Counted from the stretch's first letter, positions 52,401-62,837 are shown. The stretch is DNA of 64,000 nt from Plutella xylostella (GCF_932276165.1 NC_064012.1:5153501-5217500), one strand, 5' to 3'. Notes: generated from the letters alone by a model not told the origin. Numbers and translations are program-made.

Positions 52401-53820
52401 TACTTTCGAATTCTTTGCCATAGGATATACGATAGGTTTTCTTTATTTTATCAGTCTGGCAGAGAGATTTGAAAACTTCCGATACAACGTGTTTGGATTT
52501 TTTTATTTTCTCGTTTCCTTGGATCTGTGATGAACCATGAATGTTTAGATTCGAAGAAGCAGAGGAAACTGCAGAGTTTGTATCCTGTAAATCCACAGCA
52601 CTCATCATACTATCTATTATTGAGTAAATTGTTGTGCATTCAAAAGGTAAATTTACTAGAATAGCTTGATAATTTTTTAACAATATTTCATTATCGTTTA
52701 ACTCCGGCAATTCATGTATTTCAATATTATCGAGAAAGTTCATATGTTGCCTGGTTAAATCTTGGACGTCATACATAAGGAAACATATTTCATCATAGAT
52801 TTTTTCAGATTCAGCGGTTAGGTCATCAGAGTCCCAATATGGAGGAGTGTATAGAATAAATGCTGTATTTTTCAGAGTATCTGCTGTATTTTTATCGATT
52901 CGCAACTGAAGCAAATCTTTCCAAAATTTCAACGTTTTATCCATTATTAAGTCAGTTTGACTTTGACCTCGGTTAGTGGTATGTGTTAGTCCTGAAGGAA
53001 CTTTATTTATTGGCATCTCTATCCTTACTTGTACAACTGCAGTTACTGGAATTCCGATACTATTTAGACATGAAGGAAGGTATGGATCTGAAAAATTGGT
53101 GACTGCAATGTATAGGTTAGGACCATCAATAGGATAGTCTTCCACATATACTCTGTCTCTCCATTCCTCTCCTCGAACCCTAAGTTGGGTATGGAACTTT
53201 TTGTCTTCATCGTGAACATTTTCTCTTTCGGGAGATATTACTTTTTTACCTTTTTTGCCTTTCTTAGCCTTTTGTTTTGGTGATTTAGGAGGTTCTTCAG
53301 TGACATTTGCCTTGACATTAACTGATCCTTTGACTTCTGCACTGCCTAGCATAGTAGCAGATTCTTTTTGCAATCCTTCTCTAATTTTTATCTTCTCTTT
53401 CTTGATATACAAATACTCTTCTATTAACTTCAGTATAAGATGCTTAATTATGAGGGCTGTGAAATCCGAGGGGATTTCAGAGTTTTCTTTTATGAAGTTT
53501 TGAGCTTCTGCGAAAACTTTGTTTTCATCTTTAGTATCCTGTCCCAGTTGTTTGACCATAAAATACGTTTCATTTTTGCTAATATTCTTTATTACAAAAC
53601 GCTTATCTGTTTGTGAAAAAGTTTCAAACTTTTCAAGATAAAGCCGATCTTGAACTCCGCCAGCAGCATCGATTATTATCACTTTTACAGGGCACTCATC
53701 ATCAAGTGGCATGTTTTCAATCAGGGTTCTCCAGCTACCTGATGCATCTTTCTTGGTTTCCTTTTCTTTACTTTTGCCTTTCTTTGCACTCTTAGCACTT
53801 TTAGCACTTTTAGCACTCAT
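46461..53820 (-). CDS. SPAG17: Sperm-associated antigen 17 homologue (axonemal central pair, PF6)
   Basis: Large scaffold of the C1a projection of the motile axoneme central pair. Exons 5'->3': about 49751-53820, 49161-49451, 48698-48857, 48184-48359, 47803-47994, 47607-47719, 47369-47504, 46461-46737; all phases fit, about 1804 aa. The start MSAKSAKSAKSAKKGKSK is Lys-rich. From memory, the blocks DGPNLYIAVTNFSDP..IGIPVTAVV, WDSDDLTAESEKIYDEICFL, KPFSGYNLGD, NNYATVSIDRC and the C-terminal RYWERRAELLKEEE..PPYFLN line up with vertebrate SPAG17 (about 2200 aa). It lacks an obvious C-terminal PapD-like domain. The exon 1/2 junction is the least certain point. Confidence 0.85.
46950..47350 (+). 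mobile_element. Decayed LINE reverse-transcriptase C-terminus
   Basis: Words such as atcgcatcatatccgcaacg, gtagtgggctggtcatatctg, cgaagaaccgataaccg, ttggagaccgtgactaggc and ggttggcgacatgcgcaagg correspond to the SLRDRIRNEVIR..WAGHICRRTDNR..WRPRLG..GRPPARW tail of lepidopteran non-LTR elements, with stops. It lies in the last SPAG17 intron, antisense. Confidence 0.75.
48475..48665 (+). repeat. Ubiquitous lepidopteran interspersed repeat
   Basis: cccgcgcgcttcgcttcgcc, cccgtgggaatttcgggatg, aaaagtagcctatgttcttt, gcgtgaaagagtaacagaca and cgcatttataatattagtta are standard words of a very common insect repeat tail. It lies in the SPAG17 intron 48360-48697 region. Confidence 0.75.
49452..49510 (+). 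mobile_element. SINE B-box fragment next to SPAG17 exon 2
   Basis: gtgcggatggtctcgggtgc then gattcccgacgacgg resembles the tRNA-derived B-box part of a lepidopteran SINE. It directly abuts the favoured exon 2 acceptor and stays open in the exon 2 frame when read on the minus strand. Confidence 0.5.
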
Positions 53821-53944
53821 GTTTACTGGTATTACTATTTTTCTATAGAATCTACATCACCAGTGCAAAATCATTGAAAAATTATCCGTCTCTGATTTTT
53901 ACCTAATAATCTATGCTAATAATGACATTAAAGTTTGTCACCAT

Positions 53945-54010
53945 TGGTCACCATATCCATATTGCAATGACAAAGGAATAAAGATTATTATTCCTTTGTC
54001 AATGCCATAT
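53945..54010. repeat. Short palindrome upstream of SPAG17
   Basis: gcaatgacaaaggaataa and ttattcctttgtcaatgcc form a near-perfect hairpin around gatta. It lies about 120 bp upstream of the SPAG17 ATG. Confidence 0.6.
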
Positions 54011-54584
54011 TGAAATATTGAACTTATTTGTTTGTCACATTTCAGTTTATTTTATCCTCAGAATAATAACGGACTCGGGCAAGGAACATTATTACTTTAG
54101 TAACGAAAGGACAAGGATACCTACCAAAAGTAATATACATAATTCAATGGGTACCAATCAATCGGTATCTTATTTTAACATTATCTTTAACCATAGGTAG
54201 ATAATAGGGATTGCAATCGGGTCCGGCGGGTCCGGTAATCCGGTGGATCCAGTAGGTTTTTGGTGCTTTATTATTCTACGAAATACCGTATACGTTACGT
54301 ATTTGTAAAGTTATTGGCTTTCTATGGCTTATCGGCTATTAAACAGACAGATCCGCACATCCGTATTCCAAACAATAGAAGTAGGTAATAATAGTGTAAA
54401 AATATTTATTTAATAAAAAATGGTAAATGATATGTAACAAATACTAAAGTAAGTATACTAAAATATGTAGGTATGTATAAAAACAATATTTTTTAAAATA
54501 AGATGTTGTAGATATAAAAAATACGCTCGCGGGCAATGAAAAAGTTCAAAATACCACGTTAATTTAACACAATTTACTTTTTTG

Positions 54585-56198
54585 TTATACACATTCTTCG
54601 TCTAGTAATTCTATTGATTGTTGATAGAGTTTCATCTCTATATCCTCTTTTGTTGGATGTTTTTTTTCTTTACGAGGTTTCAAATTTAACGTCTTTCTTT
54701 TGGATAAGTTGTTTTTCAGCCTAACATTAAATGTGTTTAGTACTGCCGCTTCTGTCTCAATATTGTATTCGTTAGGAGCAGGATTTGTGTTAATTTTACT
54801 GTTAAACCGTGGAGTTTTATACAGTGGTCCACACATGAAGGCCGGACGGCATTTGGGTCCATTCAGTTCGTAGTAGCCTGGGCCAGGAGACGAACTCTTT
54901 CCACAAATCGAAACCCAACTATACCATGGTAGGAATCGGCCATCAGATGAATAGAACGGTGCTGCATACTGTTTTTCCGGAGGTCTCTCTGTTAAATATT
55001 TGTTCCCGCATGGGCAATTTAAAAAGTCTGCAGGACTTGGGTCATTTAATTTTTTTATTAGAGGTTTGTATAGTTTACTATTTGATTTGAATTGCCAGGT
55101 TGGGTTAACACAGGGTTCTTTTTTAGGTATTTCTTCTTCCTCGTCAAGTTCTTCATCACTAAAATCTTCTGTAGGATCATCTACAAATCTTTTTGACGAT
55201 ACGCCGAATGGTGCAGTTGAGCAGTGCATAAATGCGCAGAGATTAAGTTTAATGTTATAGTCAGCTGGGCCAGGTCCTTTCTGGTGTTGGTTCCTGAACC
55301 TGGCTGCCTTGACGCCGAAACCTGCAGGTGCTGGTAGTTTTACATGAGGACACTTCATTTCACACGTCTGCGAATCATAAAGTCGCTTGATATACTGGTC
55401 TGCTGGTCCAGGTGTAATTTCGTATTTTGATTTAGGGAATCGTTCCGCTTTGCCCCCGTAAAACTTTAAGTCTGGACACTGTGGATTTTTTACATAATAA
55501 CTTGCCGGTCCAGGGCGACACTCTCGTAATTCTAAATCCTGTACCATTTCAATGTATCTTGGCTGCTTTGATGACATACGATGGTATTCCCGTATTCTTT
55601 CATTACAAATTTCTTGAGCTGTTGTTTTTTTTTCGACATGATAATCAGCAGGCCCCGGTCTGGTTTCAAGCGATTTTATTTCGCGTTTCGAGGTCCATTT
55701 ACTCCATTTACAGCCATGATAGAACTTAGTAAACTCATTAACGGTTGCGTTGTAAAAGTCAGGATTTGGTTTATTCGGTTTCATTAAAACGTGACGGCGT
55801 CCAGGGGAATGTGGACACGAACCGATGAAAAGCTTCCTTGGAACTTTCGCCTGGCATACCACTTGTTCTGTAACTTTCCCCTCATCACAAATACATGGGC
55901 TCTCTACTCCACATCGACATAACAGTTCTTCCATATCTTCTTTGCTAAATAGTTCATAAGGAAAACGTGGCGTCTTTGACTGCAATGATGTTCCTAGCGG
56001 TATTTTATCCCGGTACTTAGCATAATATATTGCTTCAGTGTATAGACTACCATATTTAAGCGTATCTCTGTTTTTTGAGGAATTAAATGGGTACTTGTTT
56101 TGCTGAAACGGTTTGCAAATCTCATGTTCGTAGGACCCAGGGCCTATAAAAATATCGATATGTGGTCCGGGAAACCGATGTTCTAAATTATACGCCAT
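54585..56198 (-). CDS. Sperm-tail PG-rich repeat (STPG/SHIPPO) protein
   Basis: Single-exon 537-aa protein. Repeats of the sperm-tail PG-rich type recur through it: IGPGSYE, RPGPADYHVE, RPGPASYYVK, TPGPADQYIK, GPGPADYNIK, SPGPGYYELN and NPAPNEYNIE. These occur in microtubule-associated proteins of cilia and sperm tails (ODF3/SHIPPO and STPG families). An acidic patch (DEELDEEEEI) lies near residue 365 and the C-terminus is basic. The ATG at 56198 was chosen because TGA lies three codons upstream in frame. Closest by size and layout is STPG2, but I cannot assign the exact orthologue. It follows SPAG17 in the same orientation. Confidence 0.85.
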   Translation of the reverse strand: MAYNLEHRFPGPHIDIFIGPGSYEHEICKPFQQNKYPFNSSKNRDTLKYGSLYTEAIYYAKYRDKIPLGTSLQSKTPRFPYELFSKEDMEELLCRCGVESPCICDEGKVTEQVVCQAKVPRKLFIGSCPHSPGRRHVLMKPNKPNPDFYNATVNEFTKFYHGCKWSKWTSKREIKSLETRPGPADYHVEKKTTAQEICNERIREYHRMSSKQPRYIEMVQDLELRECRPGPASYYVKNPQCPDLKFYGGKAERFPKSKYEITPGPADQYIKRLYDSQTCEMKCPHVKLPAPAGFGVKAARFRNQHQKGPGPADYNIKLNLCAFMHCSTAPFGVSSKRFVDDPTEDFSDEELDEEEEIPKKEPCVNPTWQFKSNSKLYKPLIKKLNDPSPADFLNCPCGNKYLTERPPEKQYAAPFYSSDGRFLPWYSWVSICGKSSSPGPGYYELNGPKCRPAFMCGPLYKTPRFNSKINTNPAPNEYNIETEAAVLNTFNVRLKNNLSKRKTLNLKPRKEKKHPTKEDIEMKLYQQSIELLDEECV

Positions 56199-56826
56199 CG
56201 TCAATCATAGGGATATTACCCTAACCATAACGCACTGATTTACAAAATGTGTTAACAAGGATATAGGTACTACAGCAAGAAATATAAGTAGGTACTTCTC
56301 TAGAAGTATTGTAGCCGGCAAATAACTAGTTAACTCCCCTAAACTTTTATGCAACAATTTTTCTCGGTTTTCCCCCTCAACACCCGTTTACCCCCACAAG
56401 TACATATACTCTTTAATCCATAGAGAAAAGAACACTACGTTTTAAGAGATGGGAGTACAAGGGAAAAAAATGAAAAAAATACTTGTATTATTTTTTTTTA
56501 TACACGCGTACTAAGACCTGGTACCAACAAAACAAAAATTATGACATACAAAACTGCCAACATAGCCCCGCTGAAATAGTGATGTGGTTCTTATGGATAT
56601 TTTTTATCGATACCTAGTAAAAAAAAAGTGCGTGTGTATGTATTAAGTACTTTAATTTCAGTTTTACACAATAAGATTTCAGTGTTACACATTGACACCA
56701 ACGTTAAGTCTCGGTTCAACGTTATGTTATGTTCCTATTTGAACACAAAAATATAATCCATAAAATAAACTCGAGATTTTCCGTTGACGTAAATGCTATG
56801 ATATAATGTTGAAATAAAATAAAAGA

Positions 56827-57369
56827 ATGTCTAATGGTCTAAGTTGTCCCAAGTGCGCTGGTAGATTTCCAAGACATCATGCGCTAAATGACTTGATTAA
56901 GAGGGCAATGGTCATGGCGAATATCCCGTGCGTTCTGGAACCACCAGGTTTGAGTCGCACTGATGGGAAGCGTCCGGATGGACTAACGCTGGTCCCCTGG
57001 GAGCGTGGCAGAAGCTTGTTGTGGGATGCCACATGTGTTAGCACGTTTGCAGCTTCACATTTAGCAGGAACGGCAAGAGTAGCGGGCTCGGCGGCTGAGA
57101 ATGCCGCTAGATTAAAGCACCAAAAGTATACGGATTTAAAAAACCGTTACTTGTTTGTCCCTGTAGCAGTGGAGACGAGCGGAGTTTGGGGTGGTGAAGC
57201 TAAAGCCCTCATAAGGGATCTAGGCCGCCGTATTGCCTCGCGAGGACATGATCGTCGCTCCGGGTCGTACTTGGCTCAAAGGCTCTCTCTTGCTATTCAA
57301 AGAGGTAACGCTGCAAGCATTATGGGTACTTTTGGGCCAGGTATGACTCGTGGCGGATTATTAGATTAA
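56827..57369 (+). CDS. C-terminal domain of a LINE-type retroelement polyprotein (180 aa ORF)
   Basis: Reads MSNGLSCPKCAGRFPRHHAL, then VLEPPGLSRTDGKRPDGLTL, VPWERGRSLLWDAT, and near the end RLSLAIQRGNAASIMGTFGP. This is the conserved tail found after the reverse transcriptase in many animal retroelement polyproteins (GLSC..GR.PRH..LN..I.RA.. ; KRPDG..L.PW..G..L.WDAT ; LS.AIQ.GNA). The KRPDG/LLWDAT pair resembles a restriction-endonuclease fold, but that is inference. No RT motifs lie upstream, so the element is 5'-truncated. The surviving ORF has no stop or frameshift from a chance Met. Codon use is GC-richer than its flanks. Confidence 0.7.
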   Translation: MSNGLSCPKCAGRFPRHHALNDLIKRAMVMANIPCVLEPPGLSRTDGKRPDGLTLVPWERGRSLLWDATCVSTFAASHLAGTARVAGSAAENAARLKHQKYTDLKNRYLFVPVAVETSGVWGGEAKALIRDLGRRIASRGHDRRSGSYLAQRLSLAIQRGNAASIMGTFGPGMTRGGLLD

Positions 57370-57501
57370 TTTAATTTTACTTTTTACTTTGACGAAGCAT
57401 GTTACGCTGACGATGACGATGTTCTACACAGAATGACGAAGATTGTTAATATTTATTTATTTTGAAACATTTACAAGTAAGTATAGTTTAAAATATATAT
57501 T

Positions 57502-58069
57502 TTATGAAATTAAAAATACAAATAAAAGTGGAAAAATATAATTATATTTATTTATTATAAAATAAAGTGTCTGCAGTATAAGTTCCACGCATGGAATTGT
57601 GTTCTTAAAATGTTGTAGCAGAAAATGATTGCCACAAATTCGTTTAAGTTGATGTAGCTTTTCAATAGGCACATAAACCAGATCCTCCTTACCGGTCATC
57701 TTAACCCACTGTTTACATCTGCAAACAACATTTTTATCATTATTATTAAACAATTAAATATGATTTAAGTAGGTATAATAAAAGTCACTGGTAATTTTTG
57801 TATGGAGATCCGAATTTGATTTTCGCTAATTTCCAAAACTAGTAGACAAAAGTTGTTCTGATTGATGAGCTGTGCGAACTAATGATAAATAAAAATATCG
57901 ATATCGATAAAAAAAATATTCATGCACTATTGTTGGTTGTGCTGACTACTGCTGACCCTCCAGTTATTTTATTAGACTTTAACTTTTTTACACATATAAA
58001 TAATCTAAATCTTATGCTTTAGCCTTTAATTGTAGCTTACCTTTCCTCATCCAGTGGAAATTTGGCCAT
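57502..58069 (-). CDS. Truncated THAP-domain protein (two exons, 81 aa)
   Basis: Exons 58041-58069 and 57502-57718 join in phase (AG|A). They read MAKFPLDEERCKQWVKMTGK then EDLVYVPIEKLHQLKRICGN HF, with a gtaagc donor and a tgtttgcag acceptor. FPLDEERC..WV and ICGNHF (the C-x2-H half of the C2CH zinc site) are THAP landmarks. The N-terminal C-x(2-4)-C pair is missing because an in-frame TAA lies 8 codons upstream of the ATG. Either an upstream exon is unseen or this is a relic of a P-element-like transposase or THAP gene. The tail is hydrophobic and not recognisable. Confidence 0.55.
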
Positions 58070-58263
58070 GAAAATTCTTTGAAAAGGCTCTTAAACCACA
58101 TATCACAAGTTTTATAAAACATAATTATTATCAATAATATCAAGCAACACTAATAGTTAGGTATCTCCACACAAACACTGCACTTATCCACAGTAATAAT
58201 AATATATAAATAACTGTTAAATCTTAATCTGTGTAAGTGGTGTATTCGTGTAGCTCTGAATAA

Positions 58264-58297
58264 ATGTCTTTTCTTTCTTTCTTTCTTTCTTTCTTAA
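58264..58297. repeat. (ttct)n microsatellite
   Basis: Run of tttctttctttctttctttc following ctgaataaatgtct, possibly the tail of a retroposed sequence. A similar ttctttctttctttc run lies at 62590-62606 after caataaattat. Confidence 0.8.
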
Positions 58298-58677
58298 TTT
58301 ATTTATGATTTAAAATTATTTTTAAAACTAAACGATTGACTGACTAACACTGACAGATGACAAAAGCCAAAGATGTCTATGATAGCGTCACAGGGGTATA
58401 ATCGTGACAGTTCTGACATTGCGAAAAAGAGACGCTTAGCTACATTAAGCGTAAGAAAAAAACGTTAAGCTGTAAATGTTTTTTGTCCTTTTTGCTGTGG
58501 CGCCTGTTTACGTCAGTTCTCTGTGCCAAACAATGAAACAAATGAAAAATCTGTGCCAAACAAAGGCTGACAGTTACAACAAAATTTTCTAAATGCTATT
58601 TATTTTTGATTTGCTAGTGATTTGTGGGTGTTTATTAAGTTTATTAGACTATTATCATCACTTAACGAGTGTGTGAC

Positions 58678-59425
58678 ATGGGTGGATGGATTTTGTTCGG
58701 TTGTACAGAGCATATTGAACGAAAACACGATGGAATGATGGATGAGATATATTTTCACATGTAAGTAGATACTATCAAGTTTAACAAGCTTACATTCATC
58801 ATAGTACTATCTATTGGCTCGATTTTAATATAAAACGATACTAATTTTAATACTGTAAGGTCTTTTAGTATCAGTTTTAAGTAAAAATTACGAGGTACCA
58901 TATCATAACAAATCACATGGTGTTGCAAGTTATTGAAAATTTATTTTACCCACAAATATTATAGTATGCAAAGAAAATACTAGAAATTGTAACGGACTCG
59001 GGTTGGGTTTACAAATGGGGCGCACGAATTCGGTTTTTGTGAAGATTGTATTTTGTAGAAGTCATTCTCCTCTTTCAAATGAGGTGCCTCTCATTGTGAG
59101 GAAACGTTCGTTTCTTTTTTTTTTCTTCCATGTGTGATTTCTTCTGTATAATATAAAGTTTATTGTATTGATACGAAATACGTGTTTCCTTTAAAAAAAA
59201 ACCCCATCACATATTTGGCCCACGATTATAATGCTCATGCTCATCCATTTATCTCTTTCATAGGTTTCCGACAGAAAAAAAAATATCAAGAAAATGGATA
59301 GACATTACCGGTCGCACAAATTGGGAACCAAGGAAACATACAAAAATTGTGTTCGGCACATTTTGAAGAGGATTGTTTCGATTGGACGAAGACAATGAAT
59401 TATACAATCCACTCAGTTTGTGTAT
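58678..59425 (+). pseudogene. Broken THAP-domain gene
   Basis: Exon 1 (58678-58760) reads MGGWILFGCTEHIERKHDGM then MDEIYFH, with a gtaagt donor. Exon 2 starts at 59264 (ttcatag acceptor): MFPTEKKISRKWIDITGRTN, WEPRKHTKI, then after a frame change CSAHFEEDCFDWTKT. This is a THAP domain order (C..GC..FP....W....W.P....CS.HF). It carries a one-base frame disruption at about 59350, and the first zinc Cys appears replaced by Trp. Not expected to make a folded THAP domain unless the frameshift is a sequencing error. Confidence 0.65.
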
Positions 59426-59477
59426 ATTAAATAATTATATTGAAATCAAATAAGTATGAGTAAAGTTTTTTTTCTTA

Positions 59478-59662
59478 TATCGTCGGTTGACAGGAAAAAC
59501 TCACTAAGGCTGATTTTTCAATATTCAGATAAATGTTATCTGGGTAATACAAACATTGAGAAACATTGAGACGCAACAGCATCAAAATTATTTCCCAGCA
59601 AAACTTTTGTCTGGCTATTGAAAAATTAGCCTTTAGTGTCTTTTTCCTATCAACCGACGATA
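59478..59662. mobile_element. Palindromic MITE with about 50-bp arms
   Basis: tatcgtcggttgacaggaaa ... tttcctatcaaccgacgata ends and inner gctgatttttcaatattcag / ctattgaaaaattagcct. No coding content. Confidence 0.75.
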
Positions 59663-59932
59663 TACTCAAGTTTTGTTTTTGTTATTATGATAAGTTAAAT
59701 TTCCCCATATTTAGGTTTTATTTTTTTGTCGGCAACATCTATGGTTTGAGTGAGAAAGAGAATAGTGCACACGGCGATTGCGAATCTATTTGTAGTTGAT
59801 CTGAGGATAGCGTACAAAGTACTCTGTGAGCGGTGCTCGCCATTATTTTTCGTACGCGTTCCATACTTATTTTTTTCCAGACTGTCTTTCGCCAGCTTTA
59901 ATCTGTGCCCACAACAATGTCACAAACAGTAG

Positions 59933-60081
59933 GTATAGTGCCACAAACTTATCTGTTCCGGTGAGAGCGAATTAATTTGGTGCATATAATCTATGTCAAT
60001 ATGAAATTCATTTAGTAAGTAATGAGGTATGGACCAATTTAGTTCGCTCTCACCGGAACAGATAAGTTTGTGGCACTATAC
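59933..60081. mobile_element. Palindromic MITE with near-identical 42-bp arms
   Basis: gtatagtgccacaaacttat, ctgttccggtgagagcgaa and the exact complement at the right end (ttcgctctcaccggaacag .. atac). The arms differ at about one position, suggesting recent mobility. It lies about 500 bp upstream of MBTPS1. Confidence 0.85.
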
Positions 60082-60591
60082 ATTATTCTATGCGCTAAAA
60101 AACTACAGCCGAGAAAATAAATAAATTACAAATTTTGTAATGATAAATACAGATATGACTCTCAGAATAATATCAGTATTGCCGTTGTTCTTATTGTTCT
60201 TTCTAGGATTCGGAACGCCACGCGCACACAGAGTTGGGTTAATAAATGACAGATAACACAGAGTAGGCACGTAACTTAAATTTATCAACAAAAAGTCAGT
60301 CAAGTCAACTCAAGTCAAAATAATGTGAAATCCACCGATTACGATTTATGTTTTTCAATAATAAACCTTACAAATATTGTAATGCAGTAATGATGTGATT
60401 TTTCTGCACTTTGAACATTAACCTACCTCTTTTTGGGAAGTGAATTTGTGCTTAATTGTTCGTAGAAGAAAGTGTTCTACTGGAACGCATGATGTCCGCC
60501 GAGGAAAGGACCCAAAGTACAATAATTCATCATCCGATAACATTGCCGCGGTGTCCTAACCGTAACGTGTAGAAATTATCTGGATAAAAAT

Positions 60592-62837
60592 ATGGGTTTG
60601 ATCTTCAGGATGGCGATGTTGTTACTTTTGATTGGTATCATGGTGCAGGCATGTTTAGGGGTGGAGATTGAGGTGCCTCCTAGTGGAGAGATTTGTAACA
60701 CAACCGGCTCGGCTCAGGTGAACTATGAGTTCTCAACGGACGTGGTCCCCGGCGAGCATATCGTGACATTTCGTGGATACTACCCCAAGTCGGCAAGGGA
60801 CAACTATGTTGGAGCTGCCATGAGGAATGCTGGAGTGAGTACCTTCATTAATAATTAGTTTATTGGGATTTGCAGTTCTATATCCAAAATTAATCAACTC
60901 TCTTTTATTCAATCAAATTTAACTGTTATCTATAGTCACGTAATGGTAATTTAGTGCAGCACTGCAGCAGCAAAAATATTTGCTTTATTTTGAATATGGT
61001 TTAGAGGGTTAGTGTTTTTTATTATTGAAGTGCAAAACCTGGCAGTGTTCCAGCACTATTAGTAAACAGTAAACAAAATATTTGCCTTATATGTTTTTGG
61101 TTGGGATTATGATGAGTGCACAAATATTTTAGTTGTTGATGATGGATTTGTATATTGGGGCTAAATACATAGGTACCTACTTACATCTAAATGGAAATCA
61201 TTACAGAAATACTTCTGCTGCATGTGGTAAAGAGCATGCAGAGAAATTGCTGATGTGGCTATAACTATTTCATAACTATATTGAGCTCTTAAATAAATTT
61301 CAGCTACAGAATTAGGTACTCTGTACTCCCGTGGGCAGAATAGCTACCCCTATTATAATCCCTAACTGAAAAAGAGAGGTTCTAACTGTATCAATTTGCT
61401 TAATTCAAGGTGACCAACTGGACCATAGTACCTCGGTCGAACCCTGCAGCCGATTATCCCAGCGATTTTGATGTCATCTCCTTTGATGCCAAGTGGATGA
61501 AGGCAGCTATTGGGGCATTAGAAGACCACCCGGCAGTCAAGCGCGTGACGGTGCAGCGGTTCGTCCAACGAACTATAAAATATATTGATGAGGTATGTAG
61601 CACTAAAACAATGAACTAGTAAATATTCAGAAATAAGTGTTCTCTTAATAACTATGATGTATAATAAGAGAAGAAAGGATTTAACATAGTGTAACATTAA
61701 AATCTTGATTGTCAGGAGGACTGCGGATCATCAGACTGTCTGTACAGTGGCTGGAGGAACCACCGGGCCCGGGCACTTCACTCGCTCCGCCAGACTAAAC
61801 AGGCAAGCACCTATTGTTGTATCTATCCATTACAAATAATCATCATCCCGTATTCATGCACTGCTAGTCATAGGCCTCTAAAGGGGCTCAACACTCTGTC
61901 TTCGGCCTTCCTTATCAAGCTGCTACTGAATACATGGCTAAACTTTTTGGTGCAGGGATGTGATCTACTTCTCTACGTATGTCCCACCTTAGAGTCTAAC
62001 CCCCTTTTTCATAAAAAAGTTAGTGGATGCTTTAGCTATTGAACTGTGTCCCTCTCTGTCAAATAACAAATTGCTCTCTGTCAGAGAGTGACAGAACAGT
62101 TCAATAGCTAAAGCGTCCAGAAACTTTTTTATGAATAAGGGGTAACAATCAAACTAGTTGAGCTAAGGTTTCTTTGTTGACTGTATCTGTTGTAATTCAT
62201 GATGTGTGTTGCCTGCAGACGTCGTACAACTCCCGTAAGCTGCTGCGCACTGTGCCGCGTCAGATCACGTCGGTGCTGCGAGCCGACGTGCTGTGGGCTC
62301 TCGGGGTCACAGGTAAATAAATATGTGGGGACATCTCACACACGGCCATCCGACTCCAAGCTAGGCAGAGCCTGTAATATGGGTATTGGGCAGCTGAATA
62401 TCTACACAGATAGATTCATATTAACACCCAATAATCGAGTACAAATATCTGGCTTTAAACAAAATATCTACCCCACCCCGGCCGGGCATCCACCCCGGCT
62501 TAGTAGTCAGGGTCACGAACCACTATACCATTCGGTGGTCAATAATGAATGAACCTTCGTATTGTTGCAACTATTTCGGCAATAAATTATCTTTCTTTCT
62601 TTCTTTTCCTCGTCAGGCGAGGGCATACGCGTGGCAGTCTTCGACACGGGTCTCGCCCGCCACCACCCGCACTTCTCCGGAGTACAGGAACGCACGGACT
62701 GGACCGGCGAGCAGTCGGCCGACGACGCTCTAGGCCATGGGACCTTCGTGGCGGGGGTGATTGCGTCACAGAAGCACTGCCTCGGCCTCGCACCTAATGC
62801 GCTGCTGCATATCTTCAGGGTGTTTACGGATAATCAG
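60592..62837 (+). CDS. MBTPS1: Membrane-bound transcription factor site-1 protease (5' part)
   Basis: Subtilisin-family (kexin/pyrolysin-like) serine protease of the Golgi that makes the first luminal cut in SREBP and ATF6. Exons 60592-60834, 61410-61592, 61716-61802, 62219-62312 and 62617-62837 join in phase (276 aa so far); the rest lies beyond 64000. The signal peptide MAMLLLLIGIMVQACLG is followed by a prodomain: EFSTDVVPGEHIVTFRGYY, NWTIVPRSNPAADYPSDF, EDHPAVKRVTVQR. RKLL (177-180) matches the autoprocessing site. Catalytic Asp212 is in VAVFDTGL and His243 in GHGTFVAGVIAS, with the same 31-residue spacing as in the human enzyme. Intron 3 has a GC donor (CAG|GCAAGC). The ATG at 60592 starts the signal peptide; Met7 is an alternative. 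Confidence 0.93.
61840..61925 (-). mobile_element. Retrotransposon 3' tail fragment
   Basis: aataatcatcatcccgtatt, cactgctagtcataggcctc and gtcttcggccttcct are decayed LINE-tail words. It lies in MBTPS1 intron 3. Confidence 0.6.
61998..62143. mobile_element. Palindromic MITE, family D
   Basis: aaccccctttttcataaaaa ... tttttatgaataaggggt arms, with tagctattgaactgtgtcc / cagaacagttcaatagcta inside. It lies in MBTPS1 intron 3, 75 bp before exon 4. Confidence 0.8.

Noticed and set aside
51242..53795. Several 60-80 codon plus-strand ORFs inside SPAG17 exon 1
   Set aside because: Antisense shadows of a 4-kb coding exon.
62199..62552. 117-codon plus-strand ORF overlapping MBTPS1 exon 4
   Set aside because: Wrong frame; the exon 4 frame gives the conserved prodomain/processing-site peptide.
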